A stretch of 64,000 nucleotides of DNA, from the NCBI GenBank assembly GCA_049840475.1, contig JASGKX010000001.1, positions 2,294,001-2,358,000 of the forward strand, given 5' to 3'. Origin of the DNA: JBGVSA01 sp049840475. GTDB taxonomy: Bacteria; Pseudomonadota; Gammaproteobacteria; Burkholderiales; Rhodocyclaceae. The translations under genes and the position numbers were made by a program. Position 1 is the stretch's first letter, and each line of letters opens with the position of its first letter. Below are positions 36,171-45,310 of this stretch, piece by piece. Under the pieces are notes generated by a model. It was given only the letters and a program-made list of their open reading frames with translations, was not told where the DNA came from and did no database searches.

Positions 36171-36788
36171 GTGCTGGACATCATTCGTGCGGCGGGTTGG
36201 CCGATCATTCCCCTGCTGTTTGCATCGGTTATCGCCCTGGCTCTGATCATCGAACGTGCTATTTCGCTGCGCCGCAGCCACATCGTTCCCCCTGGTTTGC
36301 TGGAAAAGGTCATCAACGAAGTTCGTCAGGGCGGTGTTTCTGACGAGCTGACGCGGCGCGTGGCTGCTCACTCGCCGCTGGGACGTGTGTTCGCCGCCGG
36401 GCTGCGCAATCTGCGCTCATCACGCGACGTGATGAAAGAAGCCATTGAAGAAGAAGGTCGTGGCGTTGCGCACGATCTCGAACGTTTTCTCACCACGCTC
36501 GGCACGATCGCCGTGATCGCGCCGCTCATGGGGCTGTTCGGCACCGTCATCGGCATGATCGAGCTGTTCGGTGCCAACTCGCCCACGGGCGGCGGCGCCG
36601 ATCCGGTGCAATTGGCCCATGGCATTTCGATCGCGCTCTACAACACGGCCTTCGGCCTGCTGGTGGCGATTCCGGCGTTCATCGCCCACCGCCACTACCG
36701 TGCTCACGTCGATAGCATCGTCGTCAACATGGAGCAGCAGGCGGTCAAGCTGGTTGAAGTCTCGCACGGCGAACGCCGCGTCAAGTAA
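36171..36788 (+). CDS. exbB: ExbB/TolQ-family proton channel subunit
   Basis: This 205-residue inner-membrane protein uses proton flow, with ExbD, to energise TonB. It has the MotA/TolQ/ExbB domain, with the core LERFLTTLGTIAVIAPLMGL and FGTVIGMIELF, and three membrane helices. The GTG at 36171 (first residues LDIIRAAGWPII follow) was chosen because CGGAG lies nine bases upstream and homologues begin here; the longer frame from 35952 would add an implausible non-hydrophobic head. exbD follows after 9 bases. The TonB-dependent receptor at 58 kb is a likely client. Confidence 0.9.
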   Translation: MLDIIRAAGWPIIPLLFASVIALALIIERAISLRRSHIVPPGLLEKVINEVRQGGVSDELTRRVAAHSPLGRVFAAGLRNLRSSRDVMKEAIEEEGRGVAHDLERFLTTLGTIAVIAPLMGLFGTVIGMIELFGANSPTGGGADPVQLAHGISIALYNTAFGLLVAIPAFIAHRHYRAHVDSIVVNMEQQAVKLVEVSHGERRVK

Positions 36789-36797
36789 GGGGCGAGC

Positions 36798-37214
36798 ATG
36801 GATTTTCGACGCGGACGTCATCGTGAAGAGCTTGAGATCAACCTGATCCCGATGATCGACCTGCTGTTGGTGATCATCATCTTCCTGATGCTGACCACCA
36901 CGTATTCGCGCTTTTCGGGGCTGGAGATCAACCTGCCGACCTCCGATTCCAGCGCCGCGCCCGAGCAGCCGAATGAAATCAACGTGGCCGTCACGGCCAA
37001 TGGCGACGTGATGATCAATCGCGCGCCGGTCGGCTCGCATGACGTCGCCGCGATCGTCGCGGCGCTGCGCCGCGCCACGCCGGAGGGCAAGTCGCCGGTG
37101 GTGGTGATCAACGCCGACGCCAAGTCGAACTTCCAGGCGGTGGTCGACGTGATGCAGGCTTCGCAGAAGGCCGGATTGCCTTCGGTGAGCTTCGCGACCC
37201 AGGCCGCCAAGTAG
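36798..37214 (+). CDS. exbD: ExbD/TolR-family biopolymer transport protein
   Basis: This 138-residue protein has a short cytoplasmic head (MDFRRGRHREELEIN), one membrane helix (LIPMIDLLLVIIIFLMLTTT) that carries the essential membrane Asp in MIDLL, and a periplasmic domain. It pairs with ExbB to energise TonB. RBS: AAGGGGCGAGC. It is the second gene of the exbB-exbD-lpxK-trm112-kdsB-adk block known from Burkholderiaceae; TonB itself is not in the block. Confidence 0.93.
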   Translation: MDFRRGRHREELEINLIPMIDLLLVIIIFLMLTTTYSRFSGLEINLPTSDSSAAPEQPNEINVAVTANGDVMINRAPVGSHDVAAIVAALRRATPEGKSPVVVINADAKSNFQAVVDVMQASQKAGLPSVSFATQAAK

Positions 37215-37327
37215 GCCTGCTCCCAGGGCGGCCGCTTGGTCGCCCGGCACGGTCGTGCTATATGCAGGGTGCGGTGGCGAACCGCACCCAATCCTTCCCA
37301 GAAATCTCGAATACGGAATCTGCCTTC

Positions 37328-38338
37328 ATGGCGAGCGCTCCCGACTGGTGGTCGTCGCGCGGTCCGGTCAGTTGGCCATGGTTGCCATTGGCGGGGCTGT
37401 TTTGTGCCGTCGCGGCCGCGCGCCGAGCGCTGTATCGCGGCGGCATTCTGAAGCGCGCGCGCTTGCCTGTGCCAGTGATCGTTGTCGGCAACGTGGTGGC
37501 GGGCGGTAGTGGTAAAACTCCCGCAACACTGTGGCTGGTCGACGCCCTGCGCCGACGCGGCATGACGCCGGGGATCGTCTCGCGCGGCTATGGCGGCAGC
37601 GCGACAGCGCCGACTGCGGTCACCGCAACTTCATCGCCAGCCGAAGTCGGCGATGAACCCACGTTGATGGCGCGCCGCAGCCGCGTGCCGGTATGGGTGG
37701 GACACCGTCGCGCCGAGGCCGCACGCGCGTTGCTTGCAGCCCATCCGGAGGTGGATGTGTTGATCGCTGACGACGGGCTGCAGCACTACGCGCTGGCGCG
37801 AGACGTCGAGGTCGTGGTGATCGACGAACGTGTGCTGGGCAATCGTTGGCCGATGCCTGCCGGGCCGCTGCGTGAGCCGATATCGCGCGCCGCGCGAGCC
37901 ACGCTGGTACTGGCGCACGGGCCGCTCTCTGCGCCGGTACGCAACGAACTCGGCGATGTGCCGGTTTTCTCGATGTCCTTGCTGGCCGGGCGCTGGTATC
38001 GCCTGGGCGACCCCGCAGAGCGCCGGGAGTCGACCGAACTGGCGCGCGTGACCACGCGTGCGGTGGCCGGCATCGGGCGCCCGCAACGCTTCTTTGAAAC
38101 GCTGCACGCCGAGGGCATTCGCCCGGCGGCGATGCAGGCTTTCCCCGACCATCACGCCTTCACGGCCGACGATCTCGCACTGCAAGCGTGCGATGCGCTG
38201 CTGATGACTGAGAAGGATGCGATAAAATGCTCGGCTTTCGCACCCGCCCAGACGTGGGTGCTGCCGGTGAATGCCGTCGTTGCCGACGAGGCAGTCACCC
38301 TTATTCTGGAGCGTTTGCATGGACCCCAAGCTGCTTGA
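37328..38338 (+). CDS. lpxK: Tetraacyldisaccharide 4'-kinase (lipid A biosynthesis)
   Basis: LpxK phosphorylates the 4' position of the lipid A precursor at the inner membrane. The 336-residue protein has an N-terminal membrane helix, then the P-loop VIVVGNVVAGGSGKTPAT, the block ISRGYGGS with VGDEPTLMARR, and VLIADDGLQHYALARD, all typical of the family. The start at 37328 (MASAPDWW) aligns with known LpxK N-termini; an in-frame ATG at 37262 would add 22 unlikely residues. Its 3' end overlaps the trm112 gene by 20 bases. Confidence 0.93.
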   Translation: MASAPDWWSSRGPVSWPWLPLAGLFCAVAAARRALYRGGILKRARLPVPVIVVGNVVAGGSGKTPATLWLVDALRRRGMTPGIVSRGYGGSATAPTAVTATSSPAEVGDEPTLMARRSRVPVWVGHRRAEAARALLAAHPEVDVLIADDGLQHYALARDVEVVVIDERVLGNRWPMPAGPLREPISRAARATLVLAHGPLSAPVRNELGDVPVFSMSLLAGRWYRLGDPAERRESTELARVTTRAVAGIGRPQRFFETLHAEGIRPAAMQAFPDHHAFTADDLALQACDALLMTEKDAIKCSAFAPAQTWVLPVNAVVADEAVTLILERLHGPQAA

Positions 38339-38501
38339 AATCCTCGTGTGCCCGGTGTGCAAAGGGCCGCTGGATTACCGCAAGCCGGAGCAGGAACTGG
38401 TGTGCAGACCGTGTCGCCTGGCCTATCCGGTGCGTGACGGCATCCCCGTCATGCTCGCCGACGACGCGCGTTCTCTGAGCGCCGAAGACGTCGGTCTGTA
38501 A
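38319..38501 (+). CDS. Trm112 family protein (YcaR-like)
   Basis: This 60-residue protein has two short cysteine pairs (CPVCKG and CRPC) that form a zinc ribbon, framed by MDPKLLEILVCP and LAYPVRDGIPVML. Trm112-like proteins in eukaryotes and archaea activate methyltransferases; the bacterial YcaR type sits between lpxK and kdsB but its role is not established. The ATG at 38319 has CTGGAGCG upstream and overlaps lpxK by 20 bases. kdsB follows after 4 bases. Confidence 0.93.
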   Translation: MDPKLLEILVCPVCKGPLDYRKPEQELVCRPCRLAYPVRDGIPVMLADDARSLSAEDVGL

Positions 38502-38505
38502 GCGC

Positions 38506-39294
38506 GTGACTGTTCCCTTCAAAGCGGTCATTCCGGCCCGCTTCGCTTCGACCCGCTTGCCGGGCAAGCCGCTGGCCGACATTGGTGGCAAGCCGATGGT
38601 CGTCCGCGTCGCCGAGCGCGCTCAGGCGGCCGGGGCGGCCGAAGTCTGGATCGCGACCGATCATGCCGAGGTTGCCGACGCGGTGCGCGCGGCCGGCATG
38701 CAGGTCATCATGACGCGCCCCGACCATCCCAGCGGCACCGATCGGCTGGGCGAGGTGGTCGATGCCCTGGGCTGGCGTGACGACGATATCGTGGTCAATG
38801 TGCAAGGCGACGAGCCGCTCATCGATCCTGCCGTCGTTGCGCGTGTGGCGACCGTTCTGGCTGACGATAAGTCCGCCGCCATTGCTACCGCGGCGCATCC
38901 GATCCATACCGCCGAAGAATTCCTCAACCCGGCCGCCGTCAAAGTGGTGTGCGACGCAGCCGGGCGCGCGATGTATTTCTCGCGTGCCCCGATGCCTTGG
39001 CCGCGCGACGCGTTTTCCGCTGGCCAGGTGGCCGCGGGCAAGCCGCTGCCGGCGGGTTTTGTGCCGCTGCGCCATGTCGGGCTGTATGCCTACCGCGTGG
39101 CTTTTCTGCGTGCGTATGGCAAGCTCGCGCCGGCACCGGTGGAGTCGATCGAAATGCTCGAACAGCTCCGTGCGCTGTGGCATGGCTACGGCATTTGCGT
39201 TGAACGGCTCGCCGACGCGCCGCCCGCAGGCGTCGATACGCCGGAAGACCTTGAGCGGGTAAGACGGTATTTCGCCAACGGCTCACAAGACTGA
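38506..39294 (+). CDS. kdsB: 3-deoxy-manno-octulosonate cytidylyltransferase
   Basis: KdsB makes CMP-KDO, the activated sugar for the inner core of lipopolysaccharide. The 262-residue protein opens with FKAVIPARFASTRLPGKPLA and has VWIATDHAEVADAV, GTDRLGEV, VNVQGDEPLI and the Mg-binding region near the end (EQLRALWHGYGI). It starts at a GTG at 38506, four bases after the trm112 stop; no ATG alternative fits the conserved N-terminus. Together with lpxK it links this operon to envelope lipid synthesis. Confidence 0.94.
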   Translation: MTVPFKAVIPARFASTRLPGKPLADIGGKPMVVRVAERAQAAGAAEVWIATDHAEVADAVRAAGMQVIMTRPDHPSGTDRLGEVVDALGWRDDDIVVNVQGDEPLIDPAVVARVATVLADDKSAAIATAAHPIHTAEEFLNPAAVKVVCDAAGRAMYFSRAPMPWPRDAFSAGQVAAGKPLPAGFVPLRHVGLYAYRVAFLRAYGKLAPAPVESIEMLEQLRALWHGYGICVERLADAPPAGVDTPEDLERVRRYFANGSQD

Positions 39295-39397
39295 TGATCA
39301 CGGCCGGCACTTGTCGGCCATCCAACGACAGCGCTGCCGCCCGCGCGGCGGCGGTTGAAGTCCCCCCGCTTCACTATTCGACAGGAGGTTACGCGAC

Positions 39398-40051
39398 ATG
39401 CGTCTGATTCTTTTGGGACCGCCGGGAGCCGGCAAGGGCACGCAAGCCAAGTTCATCGCCGAACGTTTTGGCATCCCCCAGATTTCCACCGGCGACATGC
39501 TGCGCGCTGCCGTCAAGGCTGGCACGCCGCTGGGCGTGGCCGCCAAGAGCATCATGGATGCCGGCAAGCTGGTGTCGGACGACATCATCATCGGTCTGGT
39601 CAAGGAACGCTTGAACGAACCGGACTGTGGCAATGGCTACATGTTCGACGGCTTCCCGCGCACGCTGCCGCAGGCCGACGCACTGCGTGACTCCAACGTG
39701 GCGCTGGATGTGGTGCTGGAAATCGATGTGCCCGACGAAGAAATCGTCGAGCGCATGAGCGGTCGCCGCGTGCATACAGGCTCGGGCCGCACTTACCACG
39801 TCAAGTTCAACCCGCCGAAGGTTGATGGTGTGGACGATCTGAGTGGCGAGCCGCTGGTGCAACGCGAAGACGACAAGGAAGAAGTCGTGCGCAAGCGTCT
39901 GGAGGTCTATCACTCGCAGACCAAGCCGCTGGTCAAGTACTACTCCGACTGGGCTGCTACGGGTGATGCGGCAGCGCCGCGCTACGCCAAGATTTCGGGC
40001 CTGGGCTCGGTGGAAGAGATCACCGCGCGCGTGTTTGCGGCGCTGGCCTGA
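39398..40051 (+). CDS. adk: Adenylate kinase
   Basis: Adk converts AMP and ATP to two ADP. The 217-residue protein has P-loop GPPGAGKGTQ (7-16), the AMP-binding block ISTGDMLRAAV, the core FDGFPRTLPQADAL, and a LID of the long (non-zinc) type (GRRVHTGSGRTYHVKFNPP). GACAGGAGGTTACGCGAC gives a good ribosome site. It is the last gene of the block and is followed by a terminator. Confidence 0.97.
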   Translation: MRLILLGPPGAGKGTQAKFIAERFGIPQISTGDMLRAAVKAGTPLGVAAKSIMDAGKLVSDDIIIGLVKERLNEPDCGNGYMFDGFPRTLPQADALRDSNVALDVVLEIDVPDEEIVERMSGRRVHTGSGRTYHVKFNPPKVDGVDDLSGEPLVQREDDKEEVVRKRLEVYHSQTKPLVKYYSDWAATGDAAAPRYAKISGLGSVEEITARVFAALA

Positions 40052-40073
40052 TCGATAGCCAAAAGCAACACTG

Positions 40074-40101
40074 AAAACGGAGCCGTCAAGGCTCCGTTTT
40101 T
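40074..40101 (+). terminator. Rho-independent terminator of the exbB-adk block
   Basis: A perfect 11-bp stem (40074-40084 with 40090-40100), loop GTCAA and a T-tract lie 23 bases past adk. Confidence 0.9.
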
Positions 40102-40145
40102 GTTTCTGGCGGGCGCGGACCCATCGTCCGCGTGGCAGTCCTTGG

Positions 40146-40574
40146 ATGGGGATGCACATGGACATCGGGCTCGCGCTGTTGGATTTCAGGTTTCGCAACA
40201 AACCGCTGTTGATCGGCGGCAAGGCGATGGAGCACTACGGTAGCCGCAAAGCGGGTGCAGACATCGATCTGGTGGCGTCGCCCGAGGACCATGCGCGCCT
40301 GGTCGAGCGATACCCGGCCCATGTGAAGGATGTATACGGAGACATCGGCGTCATTCATGGTGTGTTCGAAGTGTGGAACACCCTCTGCACCTTCGATTAC
40401 GCCACGCTCGTGTCCGGTGCGGTGGAGGAGAGCGACCATCTCGCGGTCGCGATCGACAAGCTGCTCATGCTCAAGGCGATGGCGATGCAGTCGGGCCAGA
40501 AGTCTCGTCAGGACGCCGAACTGATCGGCAACTTCATCCGGAATCAGGCTTACGCCCGCAAGTATCAGACTTGA
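40146..40574 (+). CDS. Small nucleotidyltransferase-fold protein, standalone
   Basis: This 142-residue protein has the minimal nucleotidyltransferase signature: IGGKAMEHYG followed, at the right distance, by GADIDLVAS, i.e. G-G and then D-x-D. It thus resembles AbiEii/MNT-type nucleotidyltransferases, some of which act as toxins of abortive-infection or toxin-antitoxin pairs and others as tRNA or protein modifiers. No antitoxin gene is adjacent: adk's terminator lies upstream and a 310-base spacer plus adhE lie downstream. Start choice is uncertain among ATGs at 40146 and 40158. The third catalytic acid cannot be assigned with confidence. Confidence 0.72.
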   Translation: MGMHMDIGLALLDFRFRNKPLLIGGKAMEHYGSRKAGADIDLVASPEDHARLVERYPAHVKDVYGDIGVIHGVFEVWNTLCTFDYATLVSGAVEESDHLAVAIDKLLMLKAMAMQSGQKSRQDAELIGNFIRNQAYARKYQT

Positions 40575-40884
40575 GTCATCAGGCCTCAGCCCCTTCACCT
40601 GTTGCCTGTTCTTTGCCCGATCCGGGCGATATTTTTCTTGGTTGAAACCCTCTTCATTCGCAGCGCCATCTACTAGGCTGTCTGTGTATCTCACTTCTCC
40701 TTGATGTTCGCCAAACCGGCTTAGTGCTGCACCGCATTGACCCGCGTACGTCGTCTGCATACGTTGTGGCATCTGCCTTTTGCTGTCCTTCAGTCTTGCC
40801 CGTTCGCGCGATTTCGCCGCGTCGCAACATGTGGGACGGCCCGCATACAGGATTCCCGTTTCAATGATGATGGAGGTTTGAGCC
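40575..40884 (+). other. Intergenic region upstream of adhE
   Basis: This 310-base leader or promoter region of adhE contains TTGAT-GTTC-GCCAA (40701-40714), a half-matching FNR/ANR-type site (consensus TTGAT-N4-ATCAA). No gene or clear sigma70 promoter is seen. A good ribosome site (TGGAGG) precedes adhE. Confidence 0.4.
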
Positions 40885-43536
40885 ATGCCCGTTACCAATG
40901 CAGAAGAGCTGGACGCCATAGTGGCGCGCGTCAAGCGCGCACAGTTGGCATACGCCGAGTTTTCCCAGGAGCAGGTCGATCACATTTTCCGTAGCGCTGC
41001 GCTGGCGGCGGCGGATGCGCGGATTCCGCTGGCCAAGATGGCTGTCGAGGAAACCGGCATGGGCGTATTCGAGGACAAGGTGATCAAAAACCACTACGCC
41101 TCGGAGTACATCTACAACAAGTACAAGGACGAAAAAACCTGCGGGGTGATTTCCGAGGACGACAACTTCGGCACCATCACCATCGCCGAACCGGTGGGCA
41201 TTCTGTGCGGCATCGTGCCTACCACCAACCCGACGTTGACAGCGATCTTCAAGGCGCTGATTGCACTCAAGACGCGCAACGGCATCGTGTTCTCGCCGCA
41301 TCCGCGCGCCAAGCGCTCGACCTGCCAGGCTGCCCGCATCGTGCTCGATGCAGCGGTGGCGGCAGGTGCTCCGGCCGACATCATTGCGTGGATAGACGAG
41401 CCTTCCGTCGATCTGTCGAACCGGCTCATGCACCACGACGACGTCGATCTGATCCTCGCTACCGGTGGGCCGGGCATGGTGCATTCCGCGTACTCGTCCG
41501 GTAAGCCCGCCATTGGTGTCGGCGCGGGCAATACGCCCGCGGTGATCGACGAAACGGCCGACATCAAGCGCGCTGTGGCATCGATCCTCATGTCGAAGAC
41601 CTTCGACAATGGCGTGATCTGCGCGTCCGAGCAATCGGTGATCGTGGTCGACGAAATCTACGACGCCGTTCGCGCGCGTTTCTCCAAGCACGGCGGATAC
41701 ATCCTCGACGCGACCGAGGCCGAGGCGGTACGCAATGTGCTGCTCAAGGACGGCGCGCTCAACGCGTCCATCGTCGGGCAGTCCGCGACCCGTATCGCAG
41801 AGCTGGCAGGCGTGAAGGTGCCGCCCTACACCAAGGTGCTGATCGGCGAGGTGAGCGAGATTTCGCACGCCGAAGCGTTTGCCCACGAAAAGCTCTCGCC
41901 CACCCTGGGCATGTATCGCGCGCGAGACTTTGTTGACGCCTGCGACAAGGCCGCTGAACTCGTCGTGCTTGGCGGTATCGGCCACACGTCGGCGCTCTAC
42001 ACTGACCAGGATCTGCAACCTCAGCGCGTGCGTTACTTCGGCGACAAGATGAAGACGGCGCGCATCCTGATCAACACGCCGTCGTCGCAGGGGGGCATCG
42101 GCGATCTCTACAACTTCAGCCTGGCGCCGTCGCTCACACTGGGTTGCGGCTCGTGGGGCGGCAACTCGATTTCCGAGAACGTCGGCCCCAAGCACCTCAT
42201 CAACCGCAAGACCGTCGCCAAGAGGGCAGAGAATATGCTGTGGCACAAGCTCCCGCGCTCCATCTATTTCCGTCGCGGTTGCCTGCCGGTGGCACTCGAA
42301 GACCTTGCGGGCAAGAAGCGCTGTCTTATCGTGACCGACCGCTTCCTCTTCGAGAATGGCTACGTTGACGAAACCGAGCGCCTGCTCAAGCGGCTGAACA
42401 TCGAAGTGGAGGTGTTCTACGAAGTGGCCGCCGACCCCACGCTCGCCATCGTGCGTCGGGGGTTGTCGCGCGCCAACGCTTTCAAGCCTGACGTGATTCT
42501 CGCGTTGGGTGGTGGTTCGCCGATGGATGCGGCCAAGATCATGTGGGTGATGTACGAGCACCCGGATGTCCACTTTCAAGACCTTGCATTGCGCTTCATG
42601 GACATCCGCAAGCGCATTTACAAGTTCCCCAAGCTGGGGGCAAAGGCGTCGCTGGTGGCGGTGCCGACCACCTCGGGCACCGGGTCGGAAGTCACACCGT
42701 TCGCGGTCGTGACCGACGAGCAGAGCGGCATGAAGTACCCCATTGCCGACTATGAACTGACGCCGCACATGGCAATCGTTGACGCCAATCTCGTCATGAG
42801 CATGCCTAAGTCACTGACGGCCTATGGCGGTATCGACGCGGTAACGCACGCGCTTGAGGCCTATGTGTCTGTCATGGCGAATGAGTACTCTGATCCGCAG
42901 GCGCTGCAAGCACTCAAGCTGCTGAAGGAATACCTGCCGTCGGCGTACATCAACGGCGCCAAGGACCCGAAGGCGCGCGAACAGGTGCACAACGCGGCGA
43001 CCATTGCCGGCATTGCCTTCGCCAACGCCTTCCTGGGCGTGTGTCACTCGATGGCGCACAAACTCGGCGCAGAGTTCCATCTGCCGCATGGTCTGGCCAA
43101 TGCGCTGTTGATCTGCAATGTCATCCGATACAACGCGGCCGACATTCCGACCAAGCAGACGGCTTTCAGTCAGTACGACCGACCCAAGGGTGTGGCGCGC
43201 TATGCACAGATTGCCCGCCATCTCGGCTTGCAGGCGAGTCGCGATCACGAACGCGTAGACAAGCTTGTCGAATGGGTGGAAGAGCTCAAGCGCACGCTCG
43301 ATATTCCGCCGTCGATCCAGGCGGCAGGCGTCAATGAAGCGGAGTTTCTCGCCAAGCTGGATGTGGTGGCCGAAGAGGCGTTCGACGATCAATGCACGGG
43401 TGCAAACCCGCGCTATCCGTTGATCTCGGAACTCAAGCAACTCTTGCTCGATAGCTTCTACGGGCGCGCCTATGTCGAGCCGTATCTGCGGGAGGTCACC
43501 AGCGAAGCGCCGGTGAGGGAGAGCAACGCCGCGTAA
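40885..43536 (+). CDS. adhE: Bifunctional acetaldehyde-CoA/alcohol dehydrogenase
   Basis: AdhE reduces acetyl-CoA to acetaldehyde and then to ethanol, forming long spirosome filaments in the cytoplasm. The 883-residue protein has the N-terminal aldehyde dehydrogenase domain (about 1-440), with PTTNPT, GGPGMVHSAYSSGKPAIGVG and the catalytic Cys in NGVICASEQS. The linker is followed by the C-terminal iron alcohol dehydrogenase domain (about 450-870), with GGGSPMDAAK, TTSGTGSEVTPFAV and the metal-binding histidines of SMAHKLGAEFHLPHGLANA. It resembles the enterobacterial enzyme closely along its whole length. It has its own terminator. Expression is expected under oxygen limitation. Confidence 0.96.
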   Translation: MPVTNAEELDAIVARVKRAQLAYAEFSQEQVDHIFRSAALAAADARIPLAKMAVEETGMGVFEDKVIKNHYASEYIYNKYKDEKTCGVISEDDNFGTITIAEPVGILCGIVPTTNPTLTAIFKALIALKTRNGIVFSPHPRAKRSTCQAARIVLDAAVAAGAPADIIAWIDEPSVDLSNRLMHHDDVDLILATGGPGMVHSAYSSGKPAIGVGAGNTPAVIDETADIKRAVASILMSKTFDNGVICASEQSVIVVDEIYDAVRARFSKHGGYILDATEAEAVRNVLLKDGALNASIVGQSATRIAELAGVKVPPYTKVLIGEVSEISHAEAFAHEKLSPTLGMYRARDFVDACDKAAELVVLGGIGHTSALYTDQDLQPQRVRYFGDKMKTARILINTPSSQGGIGDLYNFSLAPSLTLGCGSWGGNSISENVGPKHLINRKTVAKRAENMLWHKLPRSIYFRRGCLPVALEDLAGKKRCLIVTDRFLFENGYVDETERLLKRLNIEVEVFYEVAADPTLAIVRRGLSRANAFKPDVILALGGGSPMDAAKIMWVMYEHPDVHFQDLALRFMDIRKRIYKFPKLGAKASLVAVPTTSGTGSEVTPFAVVTDEQSGMKYPIADYELTPHMAIVDANLVMSMPKSLTAYGGIDAVTHALEAYVSVMANEYSDPQALQALKLLKEYLPSAYINGAKDPKAREQVHNAATIAGIAFANAFLGVCHSMAHKLGAEFHLPHGLANALLICNVIRYNAADIPTKQTAFSQYDRPKGVARYAQIARHLGLQASRDHERVDKLVEWVEELKRTLDIPPSIQAAGVNEAEFLAKLDVVAEEAFDDQCTGANPRYPLISELKQLLLDSFYGRAYVEPYLREVTSEAPVRESNAA

Positions 43537-43554
43537 GTGCTGCTCGCGTGACAC

Positions 43555-43595
43555 AAGAAAGGCTGGTCTCCATTGCGGGAGCCAGCCTTTCTTTT
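43555..43595. terminator. Bidirectional terminator between adhE and aceB
   Basis: A perfect 12-bp stem (43555-43566 with 43582-43593) with A- and T-rich flanks lies between the convergent genes. Confidence 0.88.
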
Positions 43596-43626
43596 TGTCG
43601 CGTGTGTCGCGGACGGAAACGAAAAC

Positions 43627-45225
43627 TCAGTCGAGCTTTTCGTACAGCGGTAGTGTGAGGAATTCCGCGAACTCTTCGGCCAGCGACATGCGTTCGAAGA
43701 TGTCCGCCGCGCGTTCGTAGCTGCCAACGTCTTCACCCGCCGCGCTTACTGTGGTTTTGACCTTGGCAAGCTCTTCGGGGATCAGTGTTTTTACCAGATC
43801 CGCCGTGACCTTGCGGCCATCGTCGAGTACGCCCTTCGGCGAGCGTACCCATTGCCACACTTGCGAGCGCGATATTTCTGCGGTGGCGGCATCTTCCATC
43901 AGATTGTGGATCGGCACGCAGCCGTTGCCTGCGAGCCACGAGCCCAGGTAGTGGATGCCAACGTTGATGTTGTTGCGAACGCCAACTTCGGTGATCGGTT
44001 GTTCGGGCTGGAAGTCGAGCAGGTCCGCTGCGCGCGTGACAACGTCATCGCGTTGCTTTTCCCATTGGTTGGGGCGATCACCCAACACCTTGACGAACTC
44101 TTCCATCGCCACGTCCACCAGCCCCGGGTGCGCCACCCAGCCGCCGTCGAAACCGTCGCCCGCGTCGCGCGTCTTGTCGGCGCGGATGCCGGCCATGGCT
44201 TTTTCGTTTGCGACCGGGTCGCTCTTGATCGGAATGAGGGCGCTCATGCCGCCGATGGCGGGGGCGCCGCGCTTGTGGCAGGCCTTGACCAGATTCAGCG
44301 CATAGGCCCGCATGAATGGCACGGTCATGGTGATGCTGCCGCGATTGGCAAGGCAGAAGTCGCGGTTGCTCTTGAACTTCTTGATGCACGAGAAGATGTA
44401 GTCCCAGCGCCCGGCGTTCAGTCCGGCGCTGTGTTCGCGTAGTTCGAACAGGATTTCTTCCATCTCGAACGCGGCGAGAATCGTCTCGATCAGCACGGTG
44501 GCCTTGACGGTGCCGCGCGGAATGGCGAGCGCATCTTGCGCGGCGATGAAGACGTCATTCCACAGACGCGCTTCGAGGTGGCTTTCCATCTTCGGCAGAT
44601 AGAAGTACGGACCAACGCCGCGTGCGAGTTGCTCGCGGGCGTTGTGGAAAAAGAACAGCGCAAAGTCGAAGATGCCGCCGGACATGCGCTGGCCGTTGAC
44701 CAGCACGTGCTTTTCATCCAGATGCCAGCCGCGTGGACGCACCAGCATGGTGGCCACCTTGTCGTTCAGCTTGTATTGCTTGCCGTTCTGCTCCAGCGAG
44801 ATCGTGCCCCGCACGGCATCCATCAGGTTGATCTGGCCCTGGATCTGGTTGAGCCAGTTCGGCGTGTTGGAGTCTTCGAAATCGGTCATGTATGAATCGG
44901 CGCCGGAGTTCAGCGCGTTGATGACCATCTTGCGTTCGACCGGGCCGGTGATTTCGACGCGCCGGCATTCCAGCGCTGCGGGCAGCGGAGCGATCTTCCA
45001 TTCGCTGTCGCGCACGTGGCGTGTCTCTGGCAGGAAGTCCGGCAGCTTGCCAGCGTCGAGTTCGCGCTGGCGCGCCACGCGGGCGGCGAGAAGCTCTTGG
45101 CGGCGACCCTCAAAGCGGCGATGCAGCGTCGCGGCCAGGGCCAGCGCCTCGCGCGTGAGCACACGGTCGAATCCTTCGGCCAGCGGGGCCTGGATGGTCA
45201 TGCCTTCGGGCAGATCGAGCTTCAT
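43627..45225 (-). CDS. aceB: Malate synthase A
   Basis: AceB joins glyoxylate and acetyl-CoA to make malate, the second step of the glyoxylate shunt. The 532-residue length is that of the A isoform. Motifs include the signature region GRWDYIFSCIKKFKSN, DFEDSNTPNWLNQIQGQ, LVRPRGWHLDEKH and NINVGIHYLGSWLAGNGCVP. The start at 45225 (MKLDLPEGM) has CGGAGA upstream. A LysR gene is divergent, and a palindrome between them is a likely operator. Isocitrate lyase (aceA) is not in the window. Confidence 0.95.
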   Translation of the reverse strand: MKLDLPEGMTIQAPLAEGFDRVLTREALALAATLHRRFEGRRQELLAARVARQRELDAGKLPDFLPETRHVRDSEWKIAPLPAALECRRVEITGPVERKMVINALNSGADSYMTDFEDSNTPNWLNQIQGQINLMDAVRGTISLEQNGKQYKLNDKVATMLVRPRGWHLDEKHVLVNGQRMSGGIFDFALFFFHNAREQLARGVGPYFYLPKMESHLEARLWNDVFIAAQDALAIPRGTVKATVLIETILAAFEMEEILFELREHSAGLNAGRWDYIFSCIKKFKSNRDFCLANRGSITMTVPFMRAYALNLVKACHKRGAPAIGGMSALIPIKSDPVANEKAMAGIRADKTRDAGDGFDGGWVAHPGLVDVAMEEFVKVLGDRPNQWEKQRDDVVTRAADLLDFQPEQPITEVGVRNNINVGIHYLGSWLAGNGCVPIHNLMEDAATAEISRSQVWQWVRSPKGVLDDGRKVTADLVKTLIPEELAKVKTTVSAAGEDVGSYERAADIFERMSLAEEFAEFLTLPLYEKLD

Positions 45226-45310
45226 GGACGTGTCTCCGAGTCTGAATGGGAATGTGCGAAGCAGTGTAGCGCGCTGCAATAAAGTCTAGAATCAGAAAAA
45301 TAATCAATTC

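Noticed and set aside
40861..42768. Long open frame on the minus strand opposite adhE
   Set aside because: Shadow of adhE, no domain content.
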